Assembly: GCA_963789555.1 (NCBI GenBank)
Contig: CAWBKY010000007.1
Span: 200,278-264,277 of the forward strand
DNA length: 64,000 nucleotides
DNA from: JACXTP01 sp963789555
Lineage (GTDB): Archaea > Thermoplasmatota > Thermoplasmata > Methanomassiliicoccales > UBA472
Reading direction: 5' to 3'
Of the stretch, positions 9,850-19,246 are shown piece after piece. The notes below the pieces were generated by a model, which saw nothing but the letters and a program-made list of their open reading frames with translations, did no database searches and had not been told where the DNA came from. The translations under genes and the position numbers were made by a program. Position 1 is the first letter of the stretch; each line of letters starts with the position of its first letter.

Positions 9850-10322
9850 TCTTTTCCGATTGGACTCTGTAATTTCAATCGTCAAGCCACACCTGAACCG
9901 AGCGTTCAGGAATAATCATGTCCAATATCATCCTGATCATTATGTCCGGAGCGGACAATATAATATATTGAATAATATATATTATATTATAAATATTGTA
10001 TGGCTCATAGAATGAAATCATTAAGGTTCGATTCAAGGTCCGTTTCATGGAGCGACCGTTCATTTGTCTATTTTTCACTCCGACCGATGCTTCGGTTTCA
10101 ACTTTTTAAACATTTATTGAGATAGTAAAATAGTCATTTGTCTAATTCTCAATGGTTTTGAACAGAAACAGATTACCGGAGATGATACACGGTCCCGTTT
10201 GACCTTATCCAGATGCCTTTCGGGAGCTCCAGGCGGACTGTGAATTCGCTTGAGGGGGAGGCATCGATAGGTCCTAGCAGACGGATCCTGACCGAACAGT
10301 TCGCCCTCAAGGGGGATCAAAA
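9850..10322 (+). promoter_or_regulatory. AT-rich promoter and leader region before the glutamate synthase cluster
   Basis: The only long non-coding stretch in the archaeal part. It holds a perfect 14-base palindrome ATAATATATATTAT (9972-9985) in an AT block; an 11-base direct repeat TCATTTGTCTA (10060-10070 and 10134-10144); a 7-base inverted repeat ATTGAGA/TCTCAAT around 10117-10154; and a likely TATA element TTTTTAAAC near 10103. The 5' part probably holds the promoter. The last ~170 bases are a GC-richer leader with a stable stem (listed separately). No gene or tRNA was found in it. Confidence 0.5.
10249..10311 (+). promoter_or_regulatory. Leader stem-loop upstream of the glutamate synthase cluster
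   Basis: CTTGAGGG (10249-10256) can pair perfectly with CCCTCAAG (10304-10311). They close a 47-base loop that itself contains GGTC/GACC complementarity (near 10270 and 10290). The stem ends 11 bases before the ATG of the first gene and includes the purine-rich GGGGG next to it, so it could mask or expose the ribosome-binding site. It may be a cis-regulatory RNA; no known riboswitch class is recognised. Confidence 0.35.
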
Positions 10323-12288
10323 ATGGAATCCATCGACGGAAATGCCTCCGCCTCTACCGAGGCCAAGATGTTCTATGCCAAGGAAGAGGCCAAGCATGGG
10401 CTTGCCAAGGAGATCGAATCAAGGCACATACCTGACCTCAGGGTGGTGTCAGGGAATGGGGAGGCCCTGCTCTATGCAAGGGACCAATCGGACATTCCCC
10501 AACTCCTCAAGGACATGTTGCTGCACTACCGACCCGGACGTGGTGGTCCAACCCTCCACCCCGGAGGCGGTGTTGCAGGCCCTGCAGTTCGCGGGCGAGC
10601 ATTCATTGACGGTCATACCACGCGGTGCGGCCTCATCGCCATTCGGCGGGGCGGTACCGGTCGACGGCGGCATGGTCCTCGACCTGAGCACCATGGACCG
10701 CATCCTCGAGATCGACGTCAAGGGCCAGAAGGTCATCGTGCAGGCAGGGGCCCGCTGGGCCGATGTGGACCACGCCCTGAACGAGAAAGGACTCAGGCTC
10801 ATCACGTCCCCCTCCAGCAAATTCTCCACCGTCGGGGGCTGGGTGGCCGGTGGCGGCATAGGCATCGGCTCATTGGGAGGAGGGCACCTGAGGGAGAGCG
10901 TCCTCGGTCTGAAAACGGTGAACACCAAGGGCATCCGATCCTTCTACCCGAGGGACACGGATTTCCGAGCCATGTTCGGCAGCGAGGGTCAGCTCGGCGC
11001 CATCGTCGAGGTCACCTTGAAGGCGAAGCCGATCGACCCGAAGTCCCGCCCCCATCTTTTGATATTCCCAAGGCTCGAAGACGCCATCTCCACCGCTCTG
11101 GCATTGAAATATCTGGAACCTCTCCCCGAGGACCTGATCTACTTCAGCCCAGGTAAGATGGTTTACAGCAACCGCATATTGGGCCAGGAGCGGTTGGCCA
11201 AGGGCCATGCCCTGTTGGTCACATCCGGCGACGAGAGGTCCGAGAAGGCCATCCAGTCCCTGCTCCAGACGAAGGGCGTCAAGGAACAGGAGGAGTACCT
11301 GGCGAGGATGCTCTGGCACGAACGGTACTTCCCCATGAAGTTGAGACGCCTCGGACCGGGCATGCTCGGGGCCGAGGTCCTCACACCCACCGTGAAGCTT
11401 ACCCAAATGCTCGATCTGGCCGGCCGGCTCTGCGACGGGTTCGCTCTCGACCCTCTGCTCGAAGTGCACTTCATGCAGGGCAACGAGTCGCTCATGCTCT
11501 GCTATTACCTGACCGACCAGGGCAACCAGGCCGCTTACGCCTTGGACGCCGTGAAGTCCATGATCGTCACCGCCGCACTGGTCGACCAGGGCGCCCGCCC
11601 CTATTCCTGGGGCATCTGGAACAACTCATTCGTGGACACGATGCCCAAGGATGAATTGGACATGATGGTCCAGGCCAAGCAGCGCAACGACCCCAGCAAC
11701 ATCATGAACGCTGGCAAGTTCTTCGAGCTGAAGGGTCGGGACATGGGGATCCCGGCCATGCTGCTCACTCCCGATGTCGCCGGCAACGGCCTGAGGGCCA
11801 TGGCCCAGTTCTCCAAGCCCTTGGGGCCGCTGCTGCGCGCCGCATCCCTGGTCGCCAAGAAGACCATGGGGCCAGGCAAACGGGACGAAGCGGTCCGCAC
11901 CGCCGACCAATGCGCCATGTGCGGGGCCTGCGTCTCCGTCTGTCCTGCCTACAAGGTCCTGCACGACGAGCGCGTCACCGCTCGGGGAAAGCTCCAGACG
12001 GTCAAGCTCCTTTCCATCGGCACCGAGCTATCGGCCGAGCATGCCCATCGCACCTTCCTGTGCATGCGCTGCAAGGCCTGCGAGCAGGTGTGCCAGTCCA
12101 AGCTCGACCTGATCCCGACCTACGATGTCCTGGAGAAGCGGTTGGAAGGTCTCTACTCCAAGGATGTCAAGGAGATCGAGCGCTTCGTGCGCTTCACCGA
12201 ATCCACACCGGCCTACGACGAGCTGATCCAGAGGGGCCTGGTGCTTGGCGCCCCCAAGAACGGGATGGGAGGTGGTAACCGTGTATGA
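10323..12288 (+). CDS. FAD-linked oxidase with C-terminal 4Fe-4S domain (GlcD/HdrD-like), frameshifted
   Basis: A fused flavin and iron-sulfur oxidoreductase of about 655 residues. An FAD_binding_4 domain (segment VIPRGAASSPFGGAVP and GGWVAGGGIGIGSLGGG) is followed by an FAD-oxidase C-terminal domain. The C-terminus has two Cys clusters, CAMCGACVSVCP and CMRCKACEQVC, as in HdrD/GlpC-type subunits. The start at 10323 (MESIDGNASAS) is in a different frame from the main body; the shift lies at about 10530 in the GACCCGGACG region. The stop overlaps the GTG of the next gene. It heads the glutamate synthase cluster and may supply electrons to it from an unidentified organic donor. Confidence 0.8.
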
Positions 12289-13651
12289 GCGTTACCATAT
12301 CCATGTCGAGGCGGCCCCACCACGCTATGTTCCGGTGCCGAAGTTCCTCATGGTCCGGGCGGACAACTGCATCAACTGCGGCAAGTGCGAGCGCAATTGC
12401 GTGTACGGCGTGCACAAGCGCCGGGAGGACGACCCGAGGCAGATGGCGGAACCGATAAGCCAGCTGTGCAAGAACTGCTTCCGCTGCGTGGCCGATTGCC
12501 CCCAGCGTGCGTTGGCCCTGTCGCTAAACCAGGAGTTCCTCGCCCTCGGCAACGGCGTCTGGACCCCACAACGCATCCAGACCATCTGGAACGAGTCGGA
12601 GATGGGCAAGATCCCGGTGCTCGGCGCCGGTTATCGCGGCATGTTCTCCGGGCCGGGCTATGACGCCATGTGGACGGACATGTCCGAGATCGTGAGGCCC
12701 ACCCGCGATGGCATACATGGTCGGGAGCACATCTCCACCAACGTCATCATCGGGCGCAACCCGTTCTACCTGCAGTTCGGGCCGAAGGGCGAGCTGCTCA
12801 CCCCCATGCCAAGCTTCGTCGAGCTGCCTTTGCCTTTCATCTTCGACCTATGCCGCCTCAAGAACATCACGCCGGCGATGCAGCAAGGCTTCGCCCGCGC
12901 CGCCGCCGACCTGAACACCATGCTCATTGTTCCCGTGGAGGACCTGGACAAGGTCGGAAGGGACGTTCCCGCCGCCAACATCGTTCCGGTGGTCCGCAAG
13001 GCCACCGATCTGGCCCAGGTCCCTCCCGGGACAAGGATGGTCGAGATCGAGTGGGATGAGGGCTGGGAAGAAGTGGTCAAGGCAGCCCGGGCCAAGATGC
13101 CTGGCGTCATAGTCGGGGTCAGATTGATGACCGGACCTGGCCTGGAGCAGAGATTGCTGCAGACCGGTCAAAGCGCTGATGCCGTCCACATCCTGCTCGA
13201 TTCGAACGGACAGGACGTGGAAGGCCGTTACGCTCGGGACAAATTGCGCGAGCTGCACCGCAGCCTGGTCAAGGCCGGTCATCGCGACGAGGTGACGATG
13301 ATCGTCGGCGGAGGCATCGCCGCGGCGGAGCATGTCCCGAAGAGCATCATCTGCGGCGCTGACCTGGTGACCATGGAGGAGGCCTTGCTGGTCTCCCTAG
13401 GTTGCCGGGCCTGCGCGGACTGCAAGGGAGAGGGCTGCCCGGCCGAGGTCATGACCGCGCCGAGCGAGTATGTGAAAGGGAGGACCATCAACATGTGCAA
13501 CGCCTGGAGGGACCAGATGCTGGAGGTGCTGGGCGCCATGGGCATCAAGGAGGTGCGCCGCCTGCGCGGCGAGGTCGGCAGGGCGATATTCCAGGAGGAC
13601 GCGGAGCGCGACTCCTTCGCGAGCATGATCGGAGGTGATGCCAGTGGCTGA
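12281..13651 (+). CDS. Glutamate synthase-like FMN-barrel protein with ferredoxin domain (GltB2 paralogue)
   Basis: About 456 residues. Two 4Fe-4S motifs near the N-terminus, CINCGKCERNC and CKNCFRCVADCP, are followed by a beta/alpha barrel related to the glutamate synthase central domain. The end matches the next gene closely in pattern: GGGIAAAEHVPKSIICGADL, then GCRACADCKGEGCP, the 3Fe-4S cysteine segment. The N-terminal half of the barrel is poorly conserved, so it may be a non-catalytic electron-transfer partner of the true GltB2 downstream. The GTG at 12281 is chosen because GGGAGGTGG precedes it by five bases; it overlaps the previous stop. Confidence 0.72.
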   Translation: MYERYHIHVEAAPPRYVPVPKFLMVRADNCINCGKCERNCVYGVHKRREDDPRQMAEPISQLCKNCFRCVADCPQRALALSLNQEFLALGNGVWTPQRIQTIWNESEMGKIPVLGAGYRGMFSGPGYDAMWTDMSEIVRPTRDGIHGREHISTNVIIGRNPFYLQFGPKGELLTPMPSFVELPLPFIFDLCRLKNITPAMQQGFARAAADLNTMLIVPVEDLDKVGRDVPAANIVPVVRKATDLAQVPPGTRMVEIEWDEGWEEVVKAARAKMPGVIVGVRLMTGPGLEQRLLQTGQSADAVHILLDSNGQDVEGRYARDKLRELHRSLVKAGHRDEVTMIVGGGIAAAEHVPKSIICGADLVTMEEALLVSLGCRACADCKGEGCPAEVMTAPSEYVKGRTINMCNAWRDQMLEVLGAMGIKEVRRLRGEVGRAIFQEDAERDSFASMIGGDASG

Positions 13652-15136
13652 GGGCCAACTGTGCGTCCCGGAGGCGTCTTGGGTCCCGGCCGAGCGCCTC
13701 AAGTTCGTCAACCGCTTCGTGGTGGAGAGGGCGGAAGGCTGCATATCCTGCGGCCTCTGCGCCTCCCTCTGCCCGAACGGCGTGCACAAGCGGGTGGAGG
13801 GACATGCGTCCATCCTCCCGCCTTACCACCAGCGCTGCATCGGGCCGAGCTGCGCCAGCAACGAGTACTACTGCGTGAAGCACTGCCCCACATCCTCGTT
13901 GTCCGTACGGGCCAGCGAGACCTTCCCCGCCCTGGGGGACGTGCGCTGGACGGCCGACATGGTGTTGGCCACCTGGCGCATGGCGGAGACCGGCGAACCG
14001 ATGCCATTGGACCACCCGGCCAACCTAGGCGCTTGTGGCGGAGGGTTCGACCAACTGCACTTCCGCATCCCCAAGGGGGGCAGCAAGCCCAAGGACTACC
14101 AGTTCGACACCTCGGTGGAGCTGAACCGGCGCAAGACCGGTCCCCGGGTGAAGATCGACATCCCGGTCTACGGCGGCGGCATGTCCTACGGTTCGGTCAG
14201 CTTGTACACCATGGTGGCGAGGGCCAAGGCGGCCCAGGCCTGGGGGACCTTCACCTGCACAGGCGAGGGCGGCTACCCGGTCGAGCTCATCCCTTACAAG
14301 GACCATGTCATCACCCAGATCGCCACCGGCCTGTTCGGCGTCAAGGAGGAGACCATCCAACGCGCGCCGATAATCGAGTTCAAGTACGCCCAGGGCGCCA
14401 AGCCCGGATTGGGCGGCCACCTGCTCTGGGAGAAGAACACCCCCCTGGTGGCGAAGATGCGCGAGGCGGTGCCGCACACCTCCCTGTTCAGCCCCTTCCC
14501 CTTCCACAGCGTCTACTCGGTGGAGGACCACAAGAAGCACTTGGACTGGATATCTTCCGTCAACCCGCAAGCCCTGCTCTCGGTCAAGGTCTCCACGCCG
14601 AACGACGTGGAGATGGTGGCGGTCGGTTCCTACTACGCCGGGGCGCACATCGTGCACCTGGACGGAGGTTACGGAGGCACCGGCGCCGCGCCCGAGATCG
14701 CCAAGAAGAACATCGCCACGCCCATCGAGTACGCCATACCCAAGGTGCACCGCTTCCTCACCAACGAGGGCATCCGGGAGGACGTCACCCTCATCGCGAG
14801 CGGCGGCATCAGGAACGCGCTGGACGTTGCCAAGGCCATCGCCCTGGGCGCCGACGGCGTGGTCATCGGCACCGCTGAGCTGGTGGCGTTGGGCTGCGTG
14901 CGCTGCGGCAACTGCGAGAGCGGCCGGGGCTGCCCCGGGGCATCGCCACCACCGACCCGGAGCTCATCCATCAGATGGACACCGAATGGGGGGCCAAGCG
15001 CATCTCCAACCTGTTCTTGGCCTGGAGGGGGCAGTGGGGCGACCTGCTGTCCCGCTTCGACATGCACGACCTGAAGGAGCTGCGGGGACGCACGGACCTG
15101 TTGCGCTTCGACGGGGGCAAGGAGGTGAAGGCATGA
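13644..15136 (+). CDS. gltB: Archaeal-type glutamate synthase, FMN/Fe-S synthase domain (GltB2), frameshifted
   Basis: Catalyses formation of glutamate from 2-oxoglutarate and ammonia on FMN. An N-terminal ferredoxin motif CISCGLCASLCPNGVHKR and further cysteines (CIGPSCASNEYYCVKHCP) precede the barrel. Active-site segments IPVYGGGMSYGSVS, GEGGYP, HLDGGYGGTGAAP and SGGIRNALDVAKAIALGAD are intact, and GCVRCGNCESGRGCP carries the 3Fe-4S ligands. The frame shifts near 14,937, after which GIATTDPELIHQMDTEWGAK runs to a stop at 15134-15136. A perfect GGAGGTGAT at 13630-13638 lies nine bases before GTG 13644, which favours that start over ATG 13638. Confidence 0.88.
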
Positions 15137-17736
15137 GCCAGACCGGAGATATTATCAGATCCAGAGGATGGATGGCGAAGTGCGAGACCCCTTACAGCAC
15201 CAGGCAGATGGAGGCGGAGGGAGGCTGCGGCGTGGTCGGGCTGGCCAGCACGGTCGCCCTGCCCGGACGTCACTTCTTCGAATCGCTCAGGCAGATGCAC
15301 AACCGCGGCAACGGCAAGGGCGGCGGCATCGCCGCCGTCGGCCTGGACCCCAAGCAGATGCGGGTCAGCCGCGAGGTGCTCGACAACGATTACCTGATCC
15401 AGGTGGCATACCTGGACGCCAATGTCCGCGAGGCGTTGGAGAAGGAGTTCCTCGAACCGCGCTACGAGATACACGCCCGCTACATGGTGGACGAGAGCAA
15501 CGACCCAGCGGTGCTGAAGGACCTGCCGGTGCGCCCACCCCAGGTGTGGCGCTACTTCTGCCGGGCCCGGAGCGACGTTCTGGACCGCTTCATCGCCGAC
15601 CGCGAGCTGCGCTCCCTGGAAAAGCGGCGGGCCGAGGACGAGTTCGTGTACCAGACCAGCTTCAGCATCAACCTGAAGTACTACGCCTCGGGCAAGATGA
15701 CCGCCTTCGTCATGTCCCAAGGCAGGGACATGATCATCATGAAGGTGGTCGGTTACGCCGAGGACGTCATCCGCTTCTACCGCATGGAGGACTTCACCGC
15801 GCACGCTTGGATCGGCCATCAACGCTACCCGACCAAGGGTCGGGTGTGGCATCCGGGCGGGGCGCATCCGTTCATGGGGCTGGACGAGGGACTGGTGCAC
15901 AACGGCGACTTCGCCAACTACCACTCCGTCAGCGAGTACCTGGCCCAGCGCAACGTCAAGCCATTGTTCTTGACCGATACCGAGGTATCGGTGCTCCTGT
16001 TCGACGTGCTGAACCGCGCCTACGGCTACCCGCTGGAGTACATCATCGAGGCCCTGGCGCCCACGACCGAGCGCGACTTCCACCAGCTGTCCGAGGAGAA
16101 GCAGAAGGTGTACAAGGCCATCCAGAGGGCGCACATGCATGGCTCACCCGACGGACCTTGGTTCTTCATCATCGCCCGCAACTGCTATTACGAGGGCAAG
16201 CAGCAGCTCATCGGCATCACTGACACGTCCATGCTGAGGCCGCAGGTCTTCGCCATGGTGGAGGGGGACATGCAGATCGGGCTGGTGGCCTCGGAGAAGC
16301 AGGCCATCGACGCCGCCCTTCGTTCCATCAACGCCGACCACCCCTCCGTGCCCAAGCAGGCGGACGTCTACTGGAACGCCCGCGGCGGCAGCCACACCGA
16401 CGGCGGCGCCTTCGTCTTCAGCATCGTGCCCGAGAATGGCAAGAAGAGGTTGGAGGTCACGAACAAGTTCGGGTCGCCGGTGGAGGTCAAGCTGAAATAC
16501 GACCGGTCCCAGGACCTGCGCATGGCCACCGCTCTGGACAGACCTCAGTCGCCATCAGCGATCGTGGCGGAAGGCTCTGGCGAGCAGGCCTTCTCCAAGT
16601 TCCGGACCGCCCTGCCCACCATGGGCGCCGAGCAGGCCATGGCCATGTTCGCCACGGCGGTGCAGCGCGGCAGCAAGGGCGGCAATGACCTGGACGAGAC
16701 GGTGCGCTTCCTCACCCTGGTGATCGACCGCAAATACGACCCGGGCACGCTGCGTCGCAGCCGCCTCACCGAGAAGGCGCTGGAGGCGTTGAACGCCATA
16801 TTCCGTGCCCAGCCCCGCATCGGCTCAGCGAAGGACGCCAGCCTGGTGGACATGGAGAACATGGGACGGATAGAGGCGCCGGCCTCGCAGACCGCCAAAC
16901 TGCTCATCGACTGCCGCGGCTTCCCCATGGAGGGGGAGGAAGGGCCGTCCTTCGCCGTGAGAAGGGCGTTCGAGAAGGGGTGGCGCCATGCCATACTATT
17001 CGACGCCCATGGGCAGCGCTTCTTCGGCTGCGGGCTCGGGCAGGCCTCGCATGGCATGCTCATCGAGGCCTACGGGACCCCGGGCGACTATCTCGCCTCG
17101 GGACTGGCCGGTGCCAGCGTCATCGTCCACGGCAACGCCCAGGACCAACTATGCCAGATAATGGCCTCCGGGCGCCTGGTGGTGCACGGCGATGTCGGGC
17201 AGACCTTCATGTACGGGGCGAAGGGCGGGGAGGCCTTCATCAAAGGCAATGCCGCCGGTCGGCCGTTGATCAATGCCGTCGGGAAACCGCGCGTGGTCAT
17301 CAACGGCACCTGCCTGGACTACCTGGCGGAATCGTTCATGGCGGGCGACCCCCTCAATGGCGGGGGCTTCGTCATCCTGAACGGGATGGGCTTCACCCTG
17401 AACGGCCATCCGGTCGAGCTGCCCACCCCCTATCCAGGAGGGAACCTGTTCTCCTTGGCCTCAGGCGGCGCCATCTATGTGCGCGACCCGAAGGGCAAGG
17501 TCACCGCGGACCAGTTGAACGGAGGGCGGTTCGGCAAGATGACCGAGGCGGATTGGAACCTCATCCTTCCATATCTGAAGGAGAACGAGGCGCTGTTCGA
17601 GATACCGATAGAGGGATTCCTGCTGACCGTGGATGGCGAGAGGCGCGCACCGTATGAGGTCTATCGCAAGATCGAGGCCGTGCCCTTGAAGTCGATGACC
17701 AAGGCCGAGCAGGAGCTGGAGGACACCGGGGACTGA
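15133..17736 (+). CDS. Glutamate synthase amidotransferase fused to GXGXG domain (GltB1-GltB3)
   Basis: An 867-residue protein that joins the two remaining glutamate synthase domains. The class II glutamine amidotransferase half has Cys32 in GGCGVVGLAS, which must become N-terminal by propeptide removal. It also has WIGHQRYPTKGRVWHPGGAHPF split across the strand and VHNGDFANYHS. The C-terminal half (about 640-860) has the GXGXG beta-helix repeats, for example ASGRLVVHGDVGQTFMYGAKGG and NGTCLDYLAESFMAGD. The ATG overlaps the gltB2 stop (ATGA). In archaea these domains are usually separate genes. A Rho-like terminator hairpin follows the stop. Confidence 0.88.
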   Translation: MSQTGDIIRSRGWMAKCETPYSTRQMEAEGGCGVVGLASTVALPGRHFFESLRQMHNRGNGKGGGIAAVGLDPKQMRVSREVLDNDYLIQVAYLDANVREALEKEFLEPRYEIHARYMVDESNDPAVLKDLPVRPPQVWRYFCRARSDVLDRFIADRELRSLEKRRAEDEFVYQTSFSINLKYYASGKMTAFVMSQGRDMIIMKVVGYAEDVIRFYRMEDFTAHAWIGHQRYPTKGRVWHPGGAHPFMGLDEGLVHNGDFANYHSVSEYLAQRNVKPLFLTDTEVSVLLFDVLNRAYGYPLEYIIEALAPTTERDFHQLSEEKQKVYKAIQRAHMHGSPDGPWFFIIARNCYYEGKQQLIGITDTSMLRPQVFAMVEGDMQIGLVASEKQAIDAALRSINADHPSVPKQADVYWNARGGSHTDGGAFVFSIVPENGKKRLEVTNKFGSPVEVKLKYDRSQDLRMATALDRPQSPSAIVAEGSGEQAFSKFRTALPTMGAEQAMAMFATAVQRGSKGGNDLDETVRFLTLVIDRKYDPGTLRRSRLTEKALEALNAIFRAQPRIGSAKDASLVDMENMGRIEAPASQTAKLLIDCRGFPMEGEEGPSFAVRRAFEKGWRHAILFDAHGQRFFGCGLGQASHGMLIEAYGTPGDYLASGLAGASVIVHGNAQDQLCQIMASGRLVVHGDVGQTFMYGAKGGEAFIKGNAAGRPLINAVGKPRVVINGTCLDYLAESFMAGDPLNGGGFVILNGMGFTLNGHPVELPTPYPGGNLFSLASGGAIYVRDPKGKVTADQLNGGRFGKMTEADWNLILPYLKENEALFEIPIEGFLLTVDGERRAPYEVYRKIEAVPLKSMTKAEQELEDTGD

Positions 17737-17765
17737 CCCTGGATTGACGATGAACCCCAACCCCT

Positions 17766-17799
17766 GGGCGGGGCGGTCCTGCTCGCCTCGCCCTTTTTT
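17766..17799 (+). terminator. Hairpin plus T-run after the glutamate synthase cluster
   Basis: GGGCGGGGCG (17766-17775) pairs with CGCCTCGCCC (17784-17793) with one mismatch and an eight-base loop. TTTTTT follows at once. It lies between the convergent glutamate synthase and folD genes. Confidence 0.6.
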
Positions 17800-17825
17800 C
17801 TCTAAACCATCGAGCGATCGACGAT

Positions 17826-18765
17826 TCACCTGGACAACGACCGTTCCGCCGCCAGCACGGTGTTGCGCATGAGCATGACGATGGTCATCGGCCCGACGCC
17901 TTTGGGCACCGGCGTGATGGCCTTGGCCTTCTCCTTCACCGCGTCGAAGTCGACATCGCCCACCAGACGACTGCCCTTGGGGTGGGTGGGGTCCTCCACG
18001 CGGCTGGTGCCGACATCGATGACCACCGCCCCCTCCTTGACCATGTCCGCCTTGATGAAGCGCGGGATGCCCATGGCGGAGACCAGTATGTCCGCTTGGC
18101 GCGTCAATGAGGCCAGGTCCTTGGTCCGCGAGTGGCACAATGTGACCGTGGCATCGGCCCCGGGCCTCTTCTGCATCAGCATGGCCGCCAGGGGCTTGCC
18201 GACGATGTTGCTCCTCCCGCAGATGACCACGTGCTTGCCGGCCGGGTCGTTCCCGCTTCGCACGAGCAGCTCCTGCACCCCGCTGGGCGTGGCGGGCTGG
18301 AAGCCCTCGCCCTCACCGATCAATATCCGGCCCACATTGATGGGGTGGAAACAATCGACGTCCTTGCGGGGGTCGATCCGCTCGATGACCTTGTTGGGGT
18401 CGATGTGCTTGGGCAAGGGCATCTGCACCAAAATGCCATTTATCCTAGGGTCGCGGTTCAGACGGTCTATCTCCAGGAGCAGATCCTGCTCCGACAGGAC
18501 TGGCTGGTTTCAATATCGTCTCAGAATGGAGGCCGAGCTCCTCGCAGGCCTTCCCCTTCATGCGCACATAGGTCGAAGAGGCGGGGTCATCACCGACCAG
18601 GATCACGGCCAGTCCGGGCACGATCCCCTTGGTCTTCAGGGCGGCGATCCGCCCCCTCAGTTCCGATCGGATGGACTCGGCGACGACGGTCCCGTCTATG
18701 ATGGTCGCGGTCAGATGTACCCCTCGTCCTGACAAAAGGAGCGCGGTTAGATTAAGCTTGCCCAT
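17826..18765 (-). CDS. folD: Bifunctional methylene-THF dehydrogenase/methenyl-THF cyclohydrolase FolD, frameshifted
   Basis: Interconverts methylene-, methenyl- and formyl-tetrahydrofolate, the middle of the folate methyl branch. The N-terminal part has GLAVILVGDDPASSTYVRMKGKACEELG with the catalytic tyrosine and lysine. After a frameshift near 18,505-18,512, in an AAACCAGCC stretch, the chain resumes VLSEQDLLLEIDRLNRD. GRSNIVGKPLA is the NAD(P)-binding motif and PVPKGVGPMTIVMLMRNT the C-terminal signature. About 300 residues. The start at 18765 (ATG) is uncertain; a shorter start within the next 40 bases is possible. It faces fhs across a short gene, so both folate steps are together. Confidence 0.88.
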
Positions 18766-18823
18766 CAAGGGTCGTTCCCCGCCTCCCAAAATTTGAAAGT
18801 CGTTGGAATGACATTGCCACTCG

Positions 18824-19096
18824 ATGAAGGAGGCCAGGCTGACCATAGGGGAGAGGGAGAGGCACGAGCTCCAGTTGCACTATAGCCAGACGAACCGTCG
18901 CATCTATGTGACCGTGGACGGCGAGCGCCAGGACGAGATCCATATGGCATGGGCGGGACGACACGAGACCAGCACCAGGTTCGTCGTCGGTCGATCGGAA
19001 CGTCACGAGGTGGAGGTCAGGGTCATCTCCGGGCTCTTCAGCGCCGATATACATGTGATCGTCGACGGGAAAATGGTGTCTCACCCTTTGACATGA
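18824..19096 (+). CDS. Small hypothetical protein, beta-rich
   Basis: A 90-residue hydrophilic protein with alternating hydrophobic residues in segments such as RRIYVTVDGERQDEIHM and ADIHVIVDGKMVSH. These look like two beta-hairpins around a repeated V-DG motif. No family is recognised. It is divergent from folD and upstream of fhs. GC and codon use match the neighbours. Confidence 0.5.
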   Translation: MKEARLTIGERERHELQLHYSQTNRRIYVTVDGERQDEIHMAWAGRHETSTRFVVGRSERHEVEVRVISGLFSADIHVIVDGKMVSHPLT

Positions 19097-19205
19097 TCCC
19101 CTTTGGGATTATTTTGCCAAAATCGTCCTGGTCAGATGCCCCAGGACCTGGTCATTGCTGGCATTTTTTCGGCAAGATGCTCGATCATCGCCCGACGGTG
19201 ATGAA

Positions 19206-19214
19206 TATTTTATA
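19206..19214 (+). promoter_or_regulatory. TATA box of fhs
   Basis: TATTTTATA lies 32-40 bases before the fhs ATG at 19247. A GGTGAG ribosome-binding site is close to the ATG, so the transcript has a very short leader. Confidence 0.45.
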
Positions 19215-19246
19215 GACGGATGGGATTGCCAGGGTGAGGGACGGAA

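Noticed and set aside
10020..10045. tRNA T-arm-like sequence GGTTCGATTC
   Set aside because: No matching acceptor, D or anticodon stems could be placed around it.
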